Shown in pieces: positions 52,897 to 62,147 of a stretch of 64,000 nt of DNA; the stretch's first letter is position 1, and each line of letters begins with the position of its first letter. The notes under the pieces were generated by a model. The model saw only the letters and a program-made list of their open reading frames with translations. It ran no database searches and had not been told where the DNA came from. The DNA is from Vibrio panuliri (GTDB lineage Bacteria > Pseudomonadota > Gammaproteobacteria > Enterobacterales > Vibrionaceae), in contig NZ_AP019655.1 in assembly GCF_009938205.1 (NCBI RefSeq), forward strand, positions 558,001-622,000, written 5' to 3'. The translations under genes and the position numbers were made by a program.

Positions 52897-55173
52897 ATGC
52901 AATGGATGGCGCCTCTTCAGACAATACTTTGTCTTCTTCTGCTTGGCTTTACCTCAGTATCTCTGGGGCAACAACTTGAACCTGATCGTTACGTAGGCTC
53001 ACAAGTTTGTCGCGATTGTCACCTGCAACAAACGCAAGCGTGGGAGGGTTCGCATCACGATATGGCGATGAAACACGCTGATCAGGAGTCGGTGCTCGGT
53101 GATTTTTCTAACGTACAGTTTGAGTTTAATCAGCAGATTAATCGTTTTTTTAAACGTGGCGACCAGTACTGGGTCAATATCCAAGGGCCGGACGGTAAGT
53201 TCAATGATTATCAAATCCTATATACTTTTGGTTGGCAGCCATTGCAACAATACATGGTGCAGTTTGAGGATGGACGCGTGCAGTTGATTCCGTTTGCATG
53301 GGATTCTAGACCTGCGCTACAAGGCGGGCAGCGCTGGTTTCATCTCTACCCAGATACGACTCCGACCGATGAGTTTTACTGGACAAACAGTGGACAAAAT
53401 TGGAACTTTATGTGCGCCGACTGCCATTCGACAAACCTGAAGAAAAACTATGATAGTGCAACGGATACCTACAACACACAGTGGTCAGAGATAAATGTCG
53501 GCTGTGAAGCATGTCATGGCCCAGCAAGCCGTCACGTTGAACTTGCACGCAGTGGTGAGTTTACGTTAGATAAGCACTCTCAGTTTGGTTTGACTCGGGA
53601 TCTTTCGCAAGCCGTGAGCGAATGGGTCTATCAACCAGATAACCACACCTTGCAGCCCAAAGATATCGCGTCTACAGACCAACTTCAGACTTGCGCACAA
53701 TGCCATAGCCGTCGAACGCAATTGAATGAAACGCACGATCATGTTCAAGGTTCCTTTCTTGATAGGTATCGTTTGAGTCTGATTACGCCAGAACTCTATC
53801 ATCATGACGGTCAAATCTACGATGAGGACTATGTTTACGGCTCATTTTTGCAATCGAGCATGGCGGAAAAAGGCGTGACTTGTACCAACTGTCATGATCC
53901 ACACAGTGCTAAGTTGAAAATGCCAGAACAGGTGGTGTGTAATCAGTGCCACTTAGCGTCGGAATACACACCGGAAAAGCACACCTTTCACCCAGCCGAT
54001 AGTGAAGCCTCGAAATGCACGACGTGCCATATGCCGGAAACCACTTATATGCAGGTTGATCCAAGGCGAGATCACAGTTGGCATGTACCTCGGGCGGATA
54101 TTAGTCAACACATTAATACGCCAAACGTTTGTACTTCTTGCCATGAGGGCGAAACTCCACAATGGGCCGATCAGCAAATAGCCCGATGGTTCCCGCAGTC
54201 AAAATATCGCAATCAACAACACTTTGCTGTGGCATTTTACGCCGAAGCTATCGGGCATAGTGGTGCAGAGGACGCATTGGCCTACTTAGCGCAAGATGCT
54301 TCCCTCAGTGACATTATTCGTGGTTCTGCGTTAGAGAGAATGGCGGGCAATTCGGGTAGAAACACCACCGTTGCGCTCGCAAGGGCAGTTAAGCATCAAT
54401 CTGAGCTTATTCGTCTCGGGGCAGTTGCAGGCAGTGCAGGGTACGCATTTGGAGATCGATGGCAGATTCTAGAGCCACTACTTAGCGACCCTGTATTATC
54501 TGTCCGTGCTGAAGCGGCTGGCGCTTTGGTCGCTCACTATCATGCGATGGATGACGGGCAAAAAGAGCTGCTTAATGAGCCGTTAAGCGACTACTTAGAG
54601 ATCCAACACTATAACTCTGATCGGGGTTTTGGTTTGGTTAACTTAGCCAACGTTCAACGCGATATTGGCGAGTTAGGACAAGCGGAGCTGCTCTACATTA
54701 AAGCAATTGAAATTGAGCCTCACTTTGAAAACAGCTATGCCAACCTTGCTGATTTGTATCGCATACAAGGTAAGGAAGACGCGGCTCTGGCAATATTAAA
54801 ACAAGGCATTCAAGCACAACCGAGATCAAGTGCTTTGCCCTATAGTCTAGGGTTAGCGTTGTTGCGCGCTAACCAACCTCAAGCGGCTTTGAGCTATTTA
54901 CATCAAGCAGCAAAAACCGCTGGAAATGACCCACAGTATTGGTATGTCTATGGTTTAGCACTAGAAAAAACAAACTTACTGGCGGCAAATGAAGCACTTA
55001 ATCGTGCCTATCAAGTTGGGGGAAATCCCCAGCACCTCTATGCCCAATGTGAGGTATTGGCAAGAAATTATCACTCAAATAGCATTGATGCAGAGTTTCA
55101 AGACTGCATTGCCGAGTTGGCTCGTATCGCACCAGCACAAGTGATTGAGCAGCTAAAAAGCCAAATAAAGTAA
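52897..55173 (+). CDS. Exported octaheme c-type cytochrome with HEAT/TPR domain
   Basis: 758 residues: signal peptide (LCLLLLGFTSVSLGQ), then eight heme sites in order: CRDCH, CADCH, CEACH, CAQCH, CTNCH, CNQCH, CTTCH, CTSCH. The spacing resembles cytochrome c554/multiheme families. After residue ~430 come alpha-helical repeats, first HEAT-like (VKHQSELIRLGAVAGSAGYA) and then TPRs (YIKAIEIEPHFENSYANLADL, ILKQGIQAQPRSSALPYSLG). A periplasmic electron carrier or oxidoreductase with a protein-docking domain; partner unknown. AAGGAATG precedes the ATG. Confidence 0.85.
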   Translation: MQWMAPLQTILCLLLLGFTSVSLGQQLEPDRYVGSQVCRDCHLQQTQAWEGSHHDMAMKHADQESVLGDFSNVQFEFNQQINRFFKRGDQYWVNIQGPDGKFNDYQILYTFGWQPLQQYMVQFEDGRVQLIPFAWDSRPALQGGQRWFHLYPDTTPTDEFYWTNSGQNWNFMCADCHSTNLKKNYDSATDTYNTQWSEINVGCEACHGPASRHVELARSGEFTLDKHSQFGLTRDLSQAVSEWVYQPDNHTLQPKDIASTDQLQTCAQCHSRRTQLNETHDHVQGSFLDRYRLSLITPELYHHDGQIYDEDYVYGSFLQSSMAEKGVTCTNCHDPHSAKLKMPEQVVCNQCHLASEYTPEKHTFHPADSEASKCTTCHMPETTYMQVDPRRDHSWHVPRADISQHINTPNVCTSCHEGETPQWADQQIARWFPQSKYRNQQHFAVAFYAEAIGHSGAEDALAYLAQDASLSDIIRGSALERMAGNSGRNTTVALARAVKHQSELIRLGAVAGSAGYAFGDRWQILEPLLSDPVLSVRAEAAGALVAHYHAMDDGQKELLNEPLSDYLEIQHYNSDRGFGLVNLANVQRDIGELGQAELLYIKAIEIEPHFENSYANLADLYRIQGKEDAALAILKQGIQAQPRSSALPYSLGLALLRANQPQAALSYLHQAAKTAGNDPQYWYVYGLALEKTNLLAANEALNRAYQVGGNPQHLYAQCEVLARNYHSNSIDAEFQDCIAELARIAPAQVIEQLKSQIK

Positions 55174-55184
55174 AGGCACATGCT

Positions 55185-55287
55185 AAAGTAACCTCAAGGA
55201 GCCAGTCATTGACCCAGCTCCTACGCCAAACTACTTGAGAATAGAGTATATAACCAATAGTTATTGGGTGGGTGAGTATACTCAAGG
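55185..55287. repeat. Dispersed intergenic repeat, copy B
   Basis: Starts AAAGTAACCTCAAGGAGCC and ends GAGTATACTCAAGG, with about 70 bp between. The strings match copies at 43910 and 61963. Confidence 0.5.
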
Positions 55288-55322
55288 GACTTCCATGTAA
55301 ATCAATCGACTGAGGGCAGAAT

Positions 55323-56306
55323 ATGAACACTGCACAACAAGCCATTAATCAACTTATTGCGCAAACAGAGCAGAATGTAATTGGACAAAGCCACGTTGTG
55401 CAAGCACTGGTGATAGGGCTGCTCACTAATGGACATATTCTGCTTGAAGGGTTACCAGGTACGGCGAAGACCCGCTCGGTAAAGTCGTTAGCCAACTTAC
55501 TCAACGCCAGTTTTGGGCGTATTCAGTTTACCCCTGACTTATTACCTTCGGATGTGACTGGTACTGAGGTCTATCAAGAGGTCGGTGGCAAACCGCAACT
55601 GAATTTTCAACCTGGCCCGATATTTAATAGCATCGTTCTTGCTGATGAGGTCAACCGAGCGCCAGCAAAAGTTCAAGCCGCGTTACTTGAAGCAATGGCG
55701 GAAGGGACGATTACCGTTGGCGACAAGACCCATCAACTTCCTGAGTTATTTATGGTGCTTGCGACACAGAACCCAGTGGAACAGGAAGGTACGTACCCAT
55801 TGCCGGAAGCGCAAATGGACCGCTTTATTATGAAAGTGACGGTTGAGTATCCGGAAGACGATGCAGAGCGAGACATCATTCGCCTTGTTCGTAGTGAAGA
55901 GATGGGTGAAAACAAAGCGAACGATACCATTAAAATGTTCAACCTAGAGCCTGAGTTAGTGATTGAGGCTCGCCAGCAGCTGCCTAAGATCATTGTGTCC
56001 GAACTGGTCGAAAACTATATCGTTGCGTTGGTTATGGCGACCCGTAAACCTCAGCGATATCCAGAAAGCAGTTTAAGCGCTTGGATAGAGGTTGGTGCCA
56101 GTCCTAGAGCATCGATTGCGCTCGATAAATGCGCACGAGCGTATGCGTGGTTGCAAGGGCGTGACCATGTTACGCCGGACGATGTACGCGCGATGGTGCC
56201 ATTTGTGTTAGGGCATCGCTTTTCATTATCTTATGACGCGTTGGCGGACGGCATAGATCATCACGGCGTCGTGAATGAATTACTTGATCATGTCGAAATC
56301 GGCTAA
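55323..56306 (+). CDS. moxR: MoxR-family AAA+ ATPase
   Basis: 327 residues. Walker A GLPGTAKTRSV, Walker B SIVLADEVNRAPAK, sensor 1 ATQNPVEQEGTYPLPEAQMD and the C-terminal lid are all typical of MoxR, a chaperone-like ATPase that acts with von Willebrand (VWA) proteins to activate or assemble exported enzymes. It is the first gene of a six-gene operon in the canonical MoxR-DUF58-DUF4381-BatA-BatB-BatD order. Confidence 0.93.
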   Translation: MNTAQQAINQLIAQTEQNVIGQSHVVQALVIGLLTNGHILLEGLPGTAKTRSVKSLANLLNASFGRIQFTPDLLPSDVTGTEVYQEVGGKPQLNFQPGPIFNSIVLADEVNRAPAKVQAALLEAMAEGTITVGDKTHQLPELFMVLATQNPVEQEGTYPLPEAQMDRFIMKVTVEYPEDDAERDIIRLVRSEEMGENKANDTIKMFNLEPELVIEARQQLPKIIVSELVENYIVALVMATRKPQRYPESSLSAWIEVGASPRASIALDKCARAYAWLQGRDHVTPDDVRAMVPFVLGHRFSLSYDALADGIDHHGVVNELLDHVEIG

Positions 56307-56317
56307 TTGGAGGCGCT

Positions 56318-57280
56318 ATGGCAAAGCCAACATTAGCACCGAAGTCACAACAACTTGATGCAAGACTTTATTGTGATTATGCCCGTTTAGTCCGTCTACA
56401 ATCCCAAGCAGAGTCGTTTAGTCTCTTGCCGCATCTTTCTGCCGGTAGTGCGTTATCTGGACGACATAGCTCTTTGTTTCGAGGGCGAGGCTTAAACTTT
56501 GAAGAGTTGAGGCATTACCAACTTGGTGATGATATTCGTAACTTAGACTGGAAGGTCACGTTGCGCACCGGTAAGCCACATGTCAGAAGCTATACCGAAG
56601 AGAAAGACCGTAATGTGGTCGTTTGCGTTGATCAACGCAGTGCGATGTTTTTTGCATCAGAGAGTGTGATGAAATCCGTCGTCGCTGCAGAAATTGCTGC
56701 ACTATCGGCTTGGCGCGCACTTAAAGATGGCGACCGAGTCGGGATTGTCACTGCTACACCTGAGCGTGTGGTTTTGAGTAAACCACAACGTTCTCAACAT
56801 CATTTATTGGCTCAACTTAAGCTGCTTGCTCACGTGAATCAATCACTTAATGTGGCTTCTCGAGATAAAGCTGGTGTGAGTTTTAGTTCTTGGGTTGAGA
56901 GAATAAAGCGTTCTAGACCTAAGCGTTCGACATTGATTTTCATCAGTGACTGGCGCGATTGTCGCTCTGAGGAACTCGACCAACTTAAGTTGTTGCAACA
57001 GCACAATGATGTGTTAGCCATTATGGTGAATGATGCTTTTGAACACGCATTACCCGACAAGCTTGCTCAGGCGAATTGGGTGGTAGGCGACGGGGAACAT
57101 CAACTTAATCTGGATACTCAAAGTAAGGTGGCGTTGGCTAGCGAGGAATTGCAGCAGCATAGCTATCAGCAAAAGGAGTCTATTGCTAAGTTAATGGCGA
57201 TCAAGAATTTACCTCATATAGAGCTGAATACGTCTGGCCAGCACATTAGTCAGTTTAAAGCTATGATTGGAGGGCGGTAA
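56318..57280 (+). CDS. DUF58 protein of the MoxR-Bat operon
   Basis: 320 residues, soluble. The DUF58 core is seen in GRGLNFEELRHYQLGDDIRN, then LDWKVTLRTGKPHVRSYTEE and KDRNVVVCVDQRSAMFF, a VWA-like fold in which the MIDAS motif is partly degenerate (DQRSAM). Such proteins are thought to link MoxR to membrane VWA partners. GGAGG lies seven bases before the ATG; its last base overlaps the next start. Confidence 0.88.
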   Translation: MAKPTLAPKSQQLDARLYCDYARLVRLQSQAESFSLLPHLSAGSALSGRHSSLFRGRGLNFEELRHYQLGDDIRNLDWKVTLRTGKPHVRSYTEEKDRNVVVCVDQRSAMFFASESVMKSVVAAEIAALSAWRALKDGDRVGIVTATPERVVLSKPQRSQHHLLAQLKLLAHVNQSLNVASRDKAGVSFSSWVERIKRSRPKRSTLIFISDWRDCRSEELDQLKLLQQHNDVLAIMVNDAFEHALPDKLAQANWVVGDGEHQLNLDTQSKVALASEELQQHSYQQKESIAKLMAIKNLPHIELNTSGQHISQFKAMIGGR

Positions 57281-57792
57281 TGTCAGTCAACCATACCCCT
57301 CCAAGTACCTATATTTTACGCGAACTTCATGACGTGACTGTGCCGGAAAGTGTCAGTTGGCTACCGCAAACGATAGGCTGGAAATTGCTCGCGGTAATAC
57401 TCGTGGTTATCTTGTTAGTACTGTTAGCAAAACTGGTACGGCGGTGGTGGATAAATCGATATCGCCAAGAAGCGCTAATTAGCTTATCTCAATTAGATAT
57501 TGACGATCCACAAATGCCTTATCAGGTGTTTTCAGTGTTAAAAATCGTTTTAGTTCATCTTGATCCTCATCACCGTTCCCTTCATGGTGCGGCGTTTTTG
57601 CGAGCACTTGAACACTACACTTCAAGTACCGATAAAGTGGTTAAATCTATGCCGAAGGATTGGTTAGAAAGCTTAATAAATCCAACAGTTGAGCTTTGCC
57701 AAGAAGAGCGTGCCGTTTTGATGAACTGCGCCACACTATGGCTAAAGCGACACCAAAATAAACCTTCAGTTAGCCGAGGTGGATATGAATAA
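57280..57792 (+). CDS. DUF4381 membrane protein of the MoxR-Bat operon
   Basis: 170 residues with one membrane helix at about 31-52 (IGWKLLAVILVVILLVLLAK) preceded by the conserved PESVSWLPQT and followed by a cytoplasmic helical domain with YRQEALISLSQL and HGAAFLRAL. This is the DUF4381 pattern. The start overlaps the previous stop (TAATG) and the end overlaps the BatA gene by eight bases. Confidence 0.85.
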   Translation: MSVNHTPPSTYILRELHDVTVPESVSWLPQTIGWKLLAVILVVILLVLLAKLVRRWWINRYRQEALISLSQLDIDDPQMPYQVFSVLKIVLVHLDPHHRSLHGAAFLRALEHYTSSTDKVVKSMPKDWLESLINPTVELCQEERAVLMNCATLWLKRHQNKPSVSRGGYE

Positions 57793-58849
57793 CTTATTGC
57801 CATCTTTGTCTAGTTGGAGCAGTTTTGAATTTGCGCACCCAATGTGGTTTCTAATCCTACCGTTGCCGCTTCTCGTCTATTTTGCTGTACCCGCTTATCG
57901 CACTAAGCAGACAGCGATAAAAGTGCCTTTTTTCCGCCTGGTCCTTGAGGCCCTAGGTGAGACACCAACCCAAGGTGCGAGTCAATTGAAAGCAAGCTGG
58001 TGGCAACGAGCTGCACTAGTCAGTTCGTGGTTGTTAGTGGTCAGTGCCTTAGCGAAACCAATGGTGTTAGGAGAGCCACAAGTTAGAGAAAGCATGGGGC
58101 GAGATGTAATGGTCGTCGTTGATTTGTCTGGTTCAATGGCGGAGCAGGATTTCACCTCGAAAATGGGGCACAAAGTATCACGCCTAGATGCCGCTAAAGA
58201 GGTGTTATCGGACTTCGTTGCCGCACGTCAAGGGGATCGACTAGGGCTGATCTTATTTGGAGATGCTGCGTTTGTGCAAACACCTTTCACCGCCGATCAG
58301 AAAGTGTGGCTAGAACTACTCCAGCAAACCGATGTAGCTATGGCCGGTCAGAGTACGCATCTTGGTGACGCGATTGGTTTAGCGATCAAAGTGTTTGAGC
58401 AAAGTTATGATGAGAGCGATGGCAAAAAACAACAGGTCGCGATTGTTTTAACAGATGGCAATGATACCGGCAGCTTTGTTGAACCGATTGATGCGGCAAA
58501 AGTGGCAAAAGCCAAAGATGTGCGTATCCATGTGATTGCAATGGGCGATCCGCAAACTGTTGGTGAGGTCGCGTTAGACACCGAAACTATCGAGCGTATT
58601 GCACAAGAATCTGGCGGTGAGTCTTTTCAGGCGCTCAACCAAGATGAGCTAGCTGCGGCTTATCAGGCGATTGGGGAGCTTGAACCTCAATTGTATGAGA
58701 GTACGACCTATCGGCCCAAGCAGAGTCTTCATCACGTTTTGATCGTTTTTGTTGTTGTGATCTATTTGGGGGCGTTTAGTTTGGCAACCATAAGACGCCG
58801 CTCGGCAGCTTACACAACCAAGTTACAACGAGGAGAAAACGATGTTTGA
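57785..58849 (+). CDS. batA: VWA-domain membrane protein BatA
   Basis: 354 residues: N-terminal helix (FLILPLPLLVYFAVPAY), second helix near 74-92, a VWA domain with intact MIDAS (VVDLSGSMAEQDF, then TDGNDTGSF), and a C-terminal helix (VLIVFVVVIYLGAFSLATI). I use ATG 57785, which has GAGG six bases ahead; GTG 57779 is in frame upstream. The metal-dependent VWA face probably binds a partner in the periplasm. Confidence 0.9.
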   Translation: MNNLLPSLSSWSSFEFAHPMWFLILPLPLLVYFAVPAYRTKQTAIKVPFFRLVLEALGETPTQGASQLKASWWQRAALVSSWLLVVSALAKPMVLGEPQVRESMGRDVMVVVDLSGSMAEQDFTSKMGHKVSRLDAAKEVLSDFVAARQGDRLGLILFGDAAFVQTPFTADQKVWLELLQQTDVAMAGQSTHLGDAIGLAIKVFEQSYDESDGKKQQVAIVLTDGNDTGSFVEPIDAAKVAKAKDVRIHVIAMGDPQTVGEVALDTETIERIAQESGGESFQALNQDELAAAYQAIGELEPQLYESTTYRPKQSLHHVLIVFVVVIYLGAFSLATIRRRSAAYTTKLQRGENDV

Positions 58850-60572
58850 TTCTCTTAATTGGACTTCATGGCTTAGCCAGTTTCACTTTATTCGTCCTTT
58901 ATGGTTGCTGGCATTTGTGCCGATGGGGTTATTGATATGGCTAAGATGGCGCGAAGAAAGTAAACCTAGCTGGCAAGATGTGTTGCCCGCTCACTTGCGT
59001 GATGCACTGACGATAGGTGAACGAGGTTGGCGCAAACAGCTGCCGCTTAAATTATTGATGGCGATTGTATCGGTGGCCATCGTTATCTGTGCTGGCCCCA
59101 GTTGGCAGCGTGAAGCTTCGCCCTTTGGCGAGGACCAAGCGACACTCTTAGTGGTGCTAGACAACAGCGACTCAATGTTAAGCACCGATCTTGCTCCGAG
59201 TCGTTTAGAGCGTGCGAAGCATAAAATTAGCGATTTGATGCAGGAAAGAAACGGAGGGCGAACAGGACTGATTGTTTATGCTGGCTCCGCTCATATAGCA
59301 ATGCCTGTTACTCAAGATAGCAAAGTCTTTGCGCCATTTCTTGCTGCGATCGAGCCCCAAATTATGCCTGTCGAGGGTAAGCAAGCACAAAGCGCTCTGC
59401 CGCTTGTTGAACAGCAACTCAACAATATCGCGGGCGCGAGCGTGCTTTTGGTTACTGATGGCGTTAACCCAACAACGATTGATGCCTACCAGCGCTATTT
59501 TTCGCAAAGTGACCATCAGTTGCTTATTCTGGCGGCGGGAAATCGCGATGTCGTGAGTAATAATCCACTTGATATGCGCTCACTTGAGAACTTAGCTTCT
59601 GCGACCAATGGCACCGTTGTTGAAACCAGCATCGATGATGCCGACATTGTACGGCTAAATCGGCTGATTGAGCGTAACATGCAACTCAATGGTGAGTCTT
59701 CTATGCCGTGGAAAGATATGGGTTATTACTTACTGCTTCCTATGGCTTTGTTCATGCTCGTTTGGTTTAGAAAAGGCTGGTTGGTGCAATGGTGTATTGG
59801 CTCTTTGCTAGTGACACAATTGCTATTCTCCCCACCCGTGATGGCAACAGTGGTGGAAACCAAAGCGCAACAGGTTGAAGTCATTGAAACTCGCTCTAGT
59901 TGGGACAAGCTTAGTCAGTGGTGGTGGGATTTGTGGCTGACTCCTGACCAGCAAGGTCAGCGTTGGTTTAATCAGCAAGCGTATTTAAAAGCCGCCAAAC
60001 ACTATGTCGATCCTCTGCGTAAAGGCAAGGCTTACTATTACGCTGGAGAGTATAAACTGGCACATAGTGCATTTCTTGAAGTGAGCCAAAACGCAAATAG
60101 CACAACTAAGGACTATGCGCTCTACAATGCCGCAAGCGCGTTAGCTCGACAGCGGGAGTATTTAGCCGCGAGAGATCTCCTACAGGCTCTGGCTAATGAT
60201 GAACGGCTTAGCTCTGCGTTGAGAGTGGATGTGGAGCACAATTTGTCTGTAATTGGTGGCATTGTCGAGGAAATCAACCGCACGAGTGAAAGCCAAGCTG
60301 GCACGACAGATGGACCAGAGGAGTCTTTTGAATTAGACCAAGACACACCGCGCACGGCTGATGGTGCCGACGAAGAAACCGTTGCAGAGTTAATGCTCAA
60401 AGAGACGCTGAATGCAGATGAAATTCTTGGCAGTGATGAGTTAGCCAACAAGTGGCTAAAACGCGTTGAAGCGGATCCCAAGTATTTCCTGCGGGCGAAA
60501 TTTCAAATTCAGTTACGCGAAGCATCAAACCGTCAACCTTTAGTTGATGAGACCATTGAGGAGCAACCATGA
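58842..60572 (+). CDS. batB: VWA and TPR membrane protein BatB (BatB/BatC type)
   Basis: 576 residues: two N-terminal helices, a VWA domain with MIDAS (VVLDNSDSMLSTDL, LLVTDGVNPTT), a third helix pair near residues 285-320, then a TPR region (KGKAYYYAGEYKLAHSAFLE, DYALYNAASALARQREYLAA) and an acidic Glu/Asp/Thr-rich linker. It corresponds to BatB with BatC-like repeats fused to it. It overlaps the BatA gene by eight bases. Confidence 0.9.
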   Translation: MFDSLNWTSWLSQFHFIRPLWLLAFVPMGLLIWLRWREESKPSWQDVLPAHLRDALTIGERGWRKQLPLKLLMAIVSVAIVICAGPSWQREASPFGEDQATLLVVLDNSDSMLSTDLAPSRLERAKHKISDLMQERNGGRTGLIVYAGSAHIAMPVTQDSKVFAPFLAAIEPQIMPVEGKQAQSALPLVEQQLNNIAGASVLLVTDGVNPTTIDAYQRYFSQSDHQLLILAAGNRDVVSNNPLDMRSLENLASATNGTVVETSIDDADIVRLNRLIERNMQLNGESSMPWKDMGYYLLLPMALFMLVWFRKGWLVQWCIGSLLVTQLLFSPPVMATVVETKAQQVEVIETRSSWDKLSQWWWDLWLTPDQQGQRWFNQQAYLKAAKHYVDPLRKGKAYYYAGEYKLAHSAFLEVSQNANSTTKDYALYNAASALARQREYLAARDLLQALANDERLSSALRVDVEHNLSVIGGIVEEINRTSESQAGTTDGPEESFELDQDTPRTADGADEETVAELMLKETLNADEILGSDELANKWLKRVEADPKYFLRAKFQIQLREASNRQPLVDETIEEQP

Positions 60573-61891
60573 GAATCAAGCAGAAAGCAGTTTTGGGGTG
60601 GTTTGTACTCATCAGCTTGATGTTGCAAAGTTGCTCTGTGCTTGCGCAAGAAATGCAAAGTCCAACGATCTACGATCTTCAAGCAAACAATGATGTGCAG
60701 ATTTCGGCGTGGGTTGGTAATCCGTCGAATAACCAAGGCGTGACTCCATTTAGTGTTAATCAGCAAGTTATCTTGAACATTGAAGTCGCAACACCGCGCT
60801 GGTTTACGGGAGGTACACGGATTGGCAGCATCGAAATCCCCAACGTCATTGTAAAACAGCGTAATCAATTGGCGACCAACTACACTGAGCGTAAAGCTGG
60901 CCAAACTTGGTCAAGACAGCGTTGGGAAATCACGCTTTATCCGCAAACTTCGGGCGAGTTTGTCGTACCGCCAGTAGCGGTGCGTGTGCAAGTCTCTGCC
61001 CCGAGCGGTGAAAATGTAATGGGAACGCTTTATACCGACCCTGTCGTTTTTTCGGCACAATTGCCGTCAGGGCTTATCAGCCAAGAGGGAAACTGGTTTG
61101 TGGCAACCGATGTGAATGTTAGCCAAGAGTGGCAAACGTCCAGTGACCAACTGCATGCTGGAGATGCAATCACTCGCGTGGTGACGATTGAGGCGCGTGA
61201 TAGTTTATCGATATTGCTACCAGACTTATTGCAAACACAATCTCGCGCGGATGAGGATAAATCAAAGTATCAATCGTATCCGATGCCCAACCAACTCGAT
61301 GACAGTCAAGTACGTGGTGATTATCAATCTCGTCGTACTGAGAAGGCGGTGTATGTCTTGCAAAACGGAGGCAAGGTCGATTTTCCCCAATTGTCGTTTC
61401 AGTGGTGGAACGCCGAGAAAAACCGCTTAGAAACCGTGGTGATTGCTGGCAGACAATATGAGGTATCTCATACACTGCAATCTTTCGTTCGTGCTTATGC
61501 GACACCACTGCTCCTTTTTGGCGCACTGCTTTTGCTGGTGGCACTGTCAATGTTTGCCATCGTTCGCTACTTCCGTCAGCGCCCGAAACCTGAGTGGTGG
61601 CAATTGCACCAATTAATAAAACTGCGAGAGTGGGGCAAGGTACGTACATTAGTCTATCGGTCACTGCGTAGCGTTTCAGGCCGATTAGAAGTGAGTCGCT
61701 TTGAGAGTAGCGACAATTGGCAAGAGTGCAGCCAACGTTTTCTGTCGGGAGAACAAGACAGTCAAGTGATGCGCACAATGTGGCGTCGTATCCGTGCTAG
61801 GCAAAAGCGGATCTTAACGTTGCCTAGAGCATTACCGCAACTCGACAAACTGGAGCAATCTCGTCGCTCTCACCAAAGAAATAAGCGCTGA
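60569..61891 (+). CDS. batD: BatD-like membrane protein
   Basis: 440 residues: signal peptide (LISLMLQSCSVLAQ), a periplasmic beta-rich region with PFSVNQQVILNIEVATPRWF and LYPQTSGEFVVPPVAV, a membrane helix near 318-337 (PLLLFGALLLLVALSMFAIV), and a basic cytoplasmic tail. BatD proteins (oxygen tolerance/DUF7939 type) end MoxR-Bat operons. The start overlaps the batB stop by four bases. Confidence 0.85.
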   Translation: MRIKQKAVLGWFVLISLMLQSCSVLAQEMQSPTIYDLQANNDVQISAWVGNPSNNQGVTPFSVNQQVILNIEVATPRWFTGGTRIGSIEIPNVIVKQRNQLATNYTERKAGQTWSRQRWEITLYPQTSGEFVVPPVAVRVQVSAPSGENVMGTLYTDPVVFSAQLPSGLISQEGNWFVATDVNVSQEWQTSSDQLHAGDAITRVVTIEARDSLSILLPDLLQTQSRADEDKSKYQSYPMPNQLDDSQVRGDYQSRRTEKAVYVLQNGGKVDFPQLSFQWWNAEKNRLETVVIAGRQYEVSHTLQSFVRAYATPLLLFGALLLLVALSMFAIVRYFRQRPKPEWWQLHQLIKLREWGKVRTLVYRSLRSVSGRLEVSRFESSDNWQECSQRFLSGEQDSQVMRTMWRRIRARQKRILTLPRALPQLDKLEQSRRSHQRNKR

Positions 61892-62147
61892 TAATTGCGA
61901 GTTTAGCTAGCAAAATTTACTGAAAATTTAACGCGTTACTAACTCACCTGTACAAGAAGTTTCTATACTATGTCCAAGTTACCTCAAGGTGCTTGGTTTA
62001 GTTAGGCTAATCGGTTTTATAAGCAATGCGAGTTCCCCTTTGCTGGGGGACACATAAGTTGCTAGATCAAATCTACGTTAACACTCTAAATCTTGCGTTT
62101 TGAAGTCACTTTGGTATCTCTAGAACTTTGGTGAACATTGGAGCGTT
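61892..62147. other. Intergenic region with dispersed repeat, copy C
   Basis: 256 bp. At 61963-61992 CTATACTATGTCCAAGTTAC, then CTCAAGGTGC, matches copies A and B. The rest includes the lysR-type promoter; no terminator for the Bat operon is obvious. Confidence 0.45.

Noticed and set aside
61170..61778. 202-codon minus-strand ORF inside batD.
   Set aside because: Antisense shadow of a coding frame that fits the operon structure.
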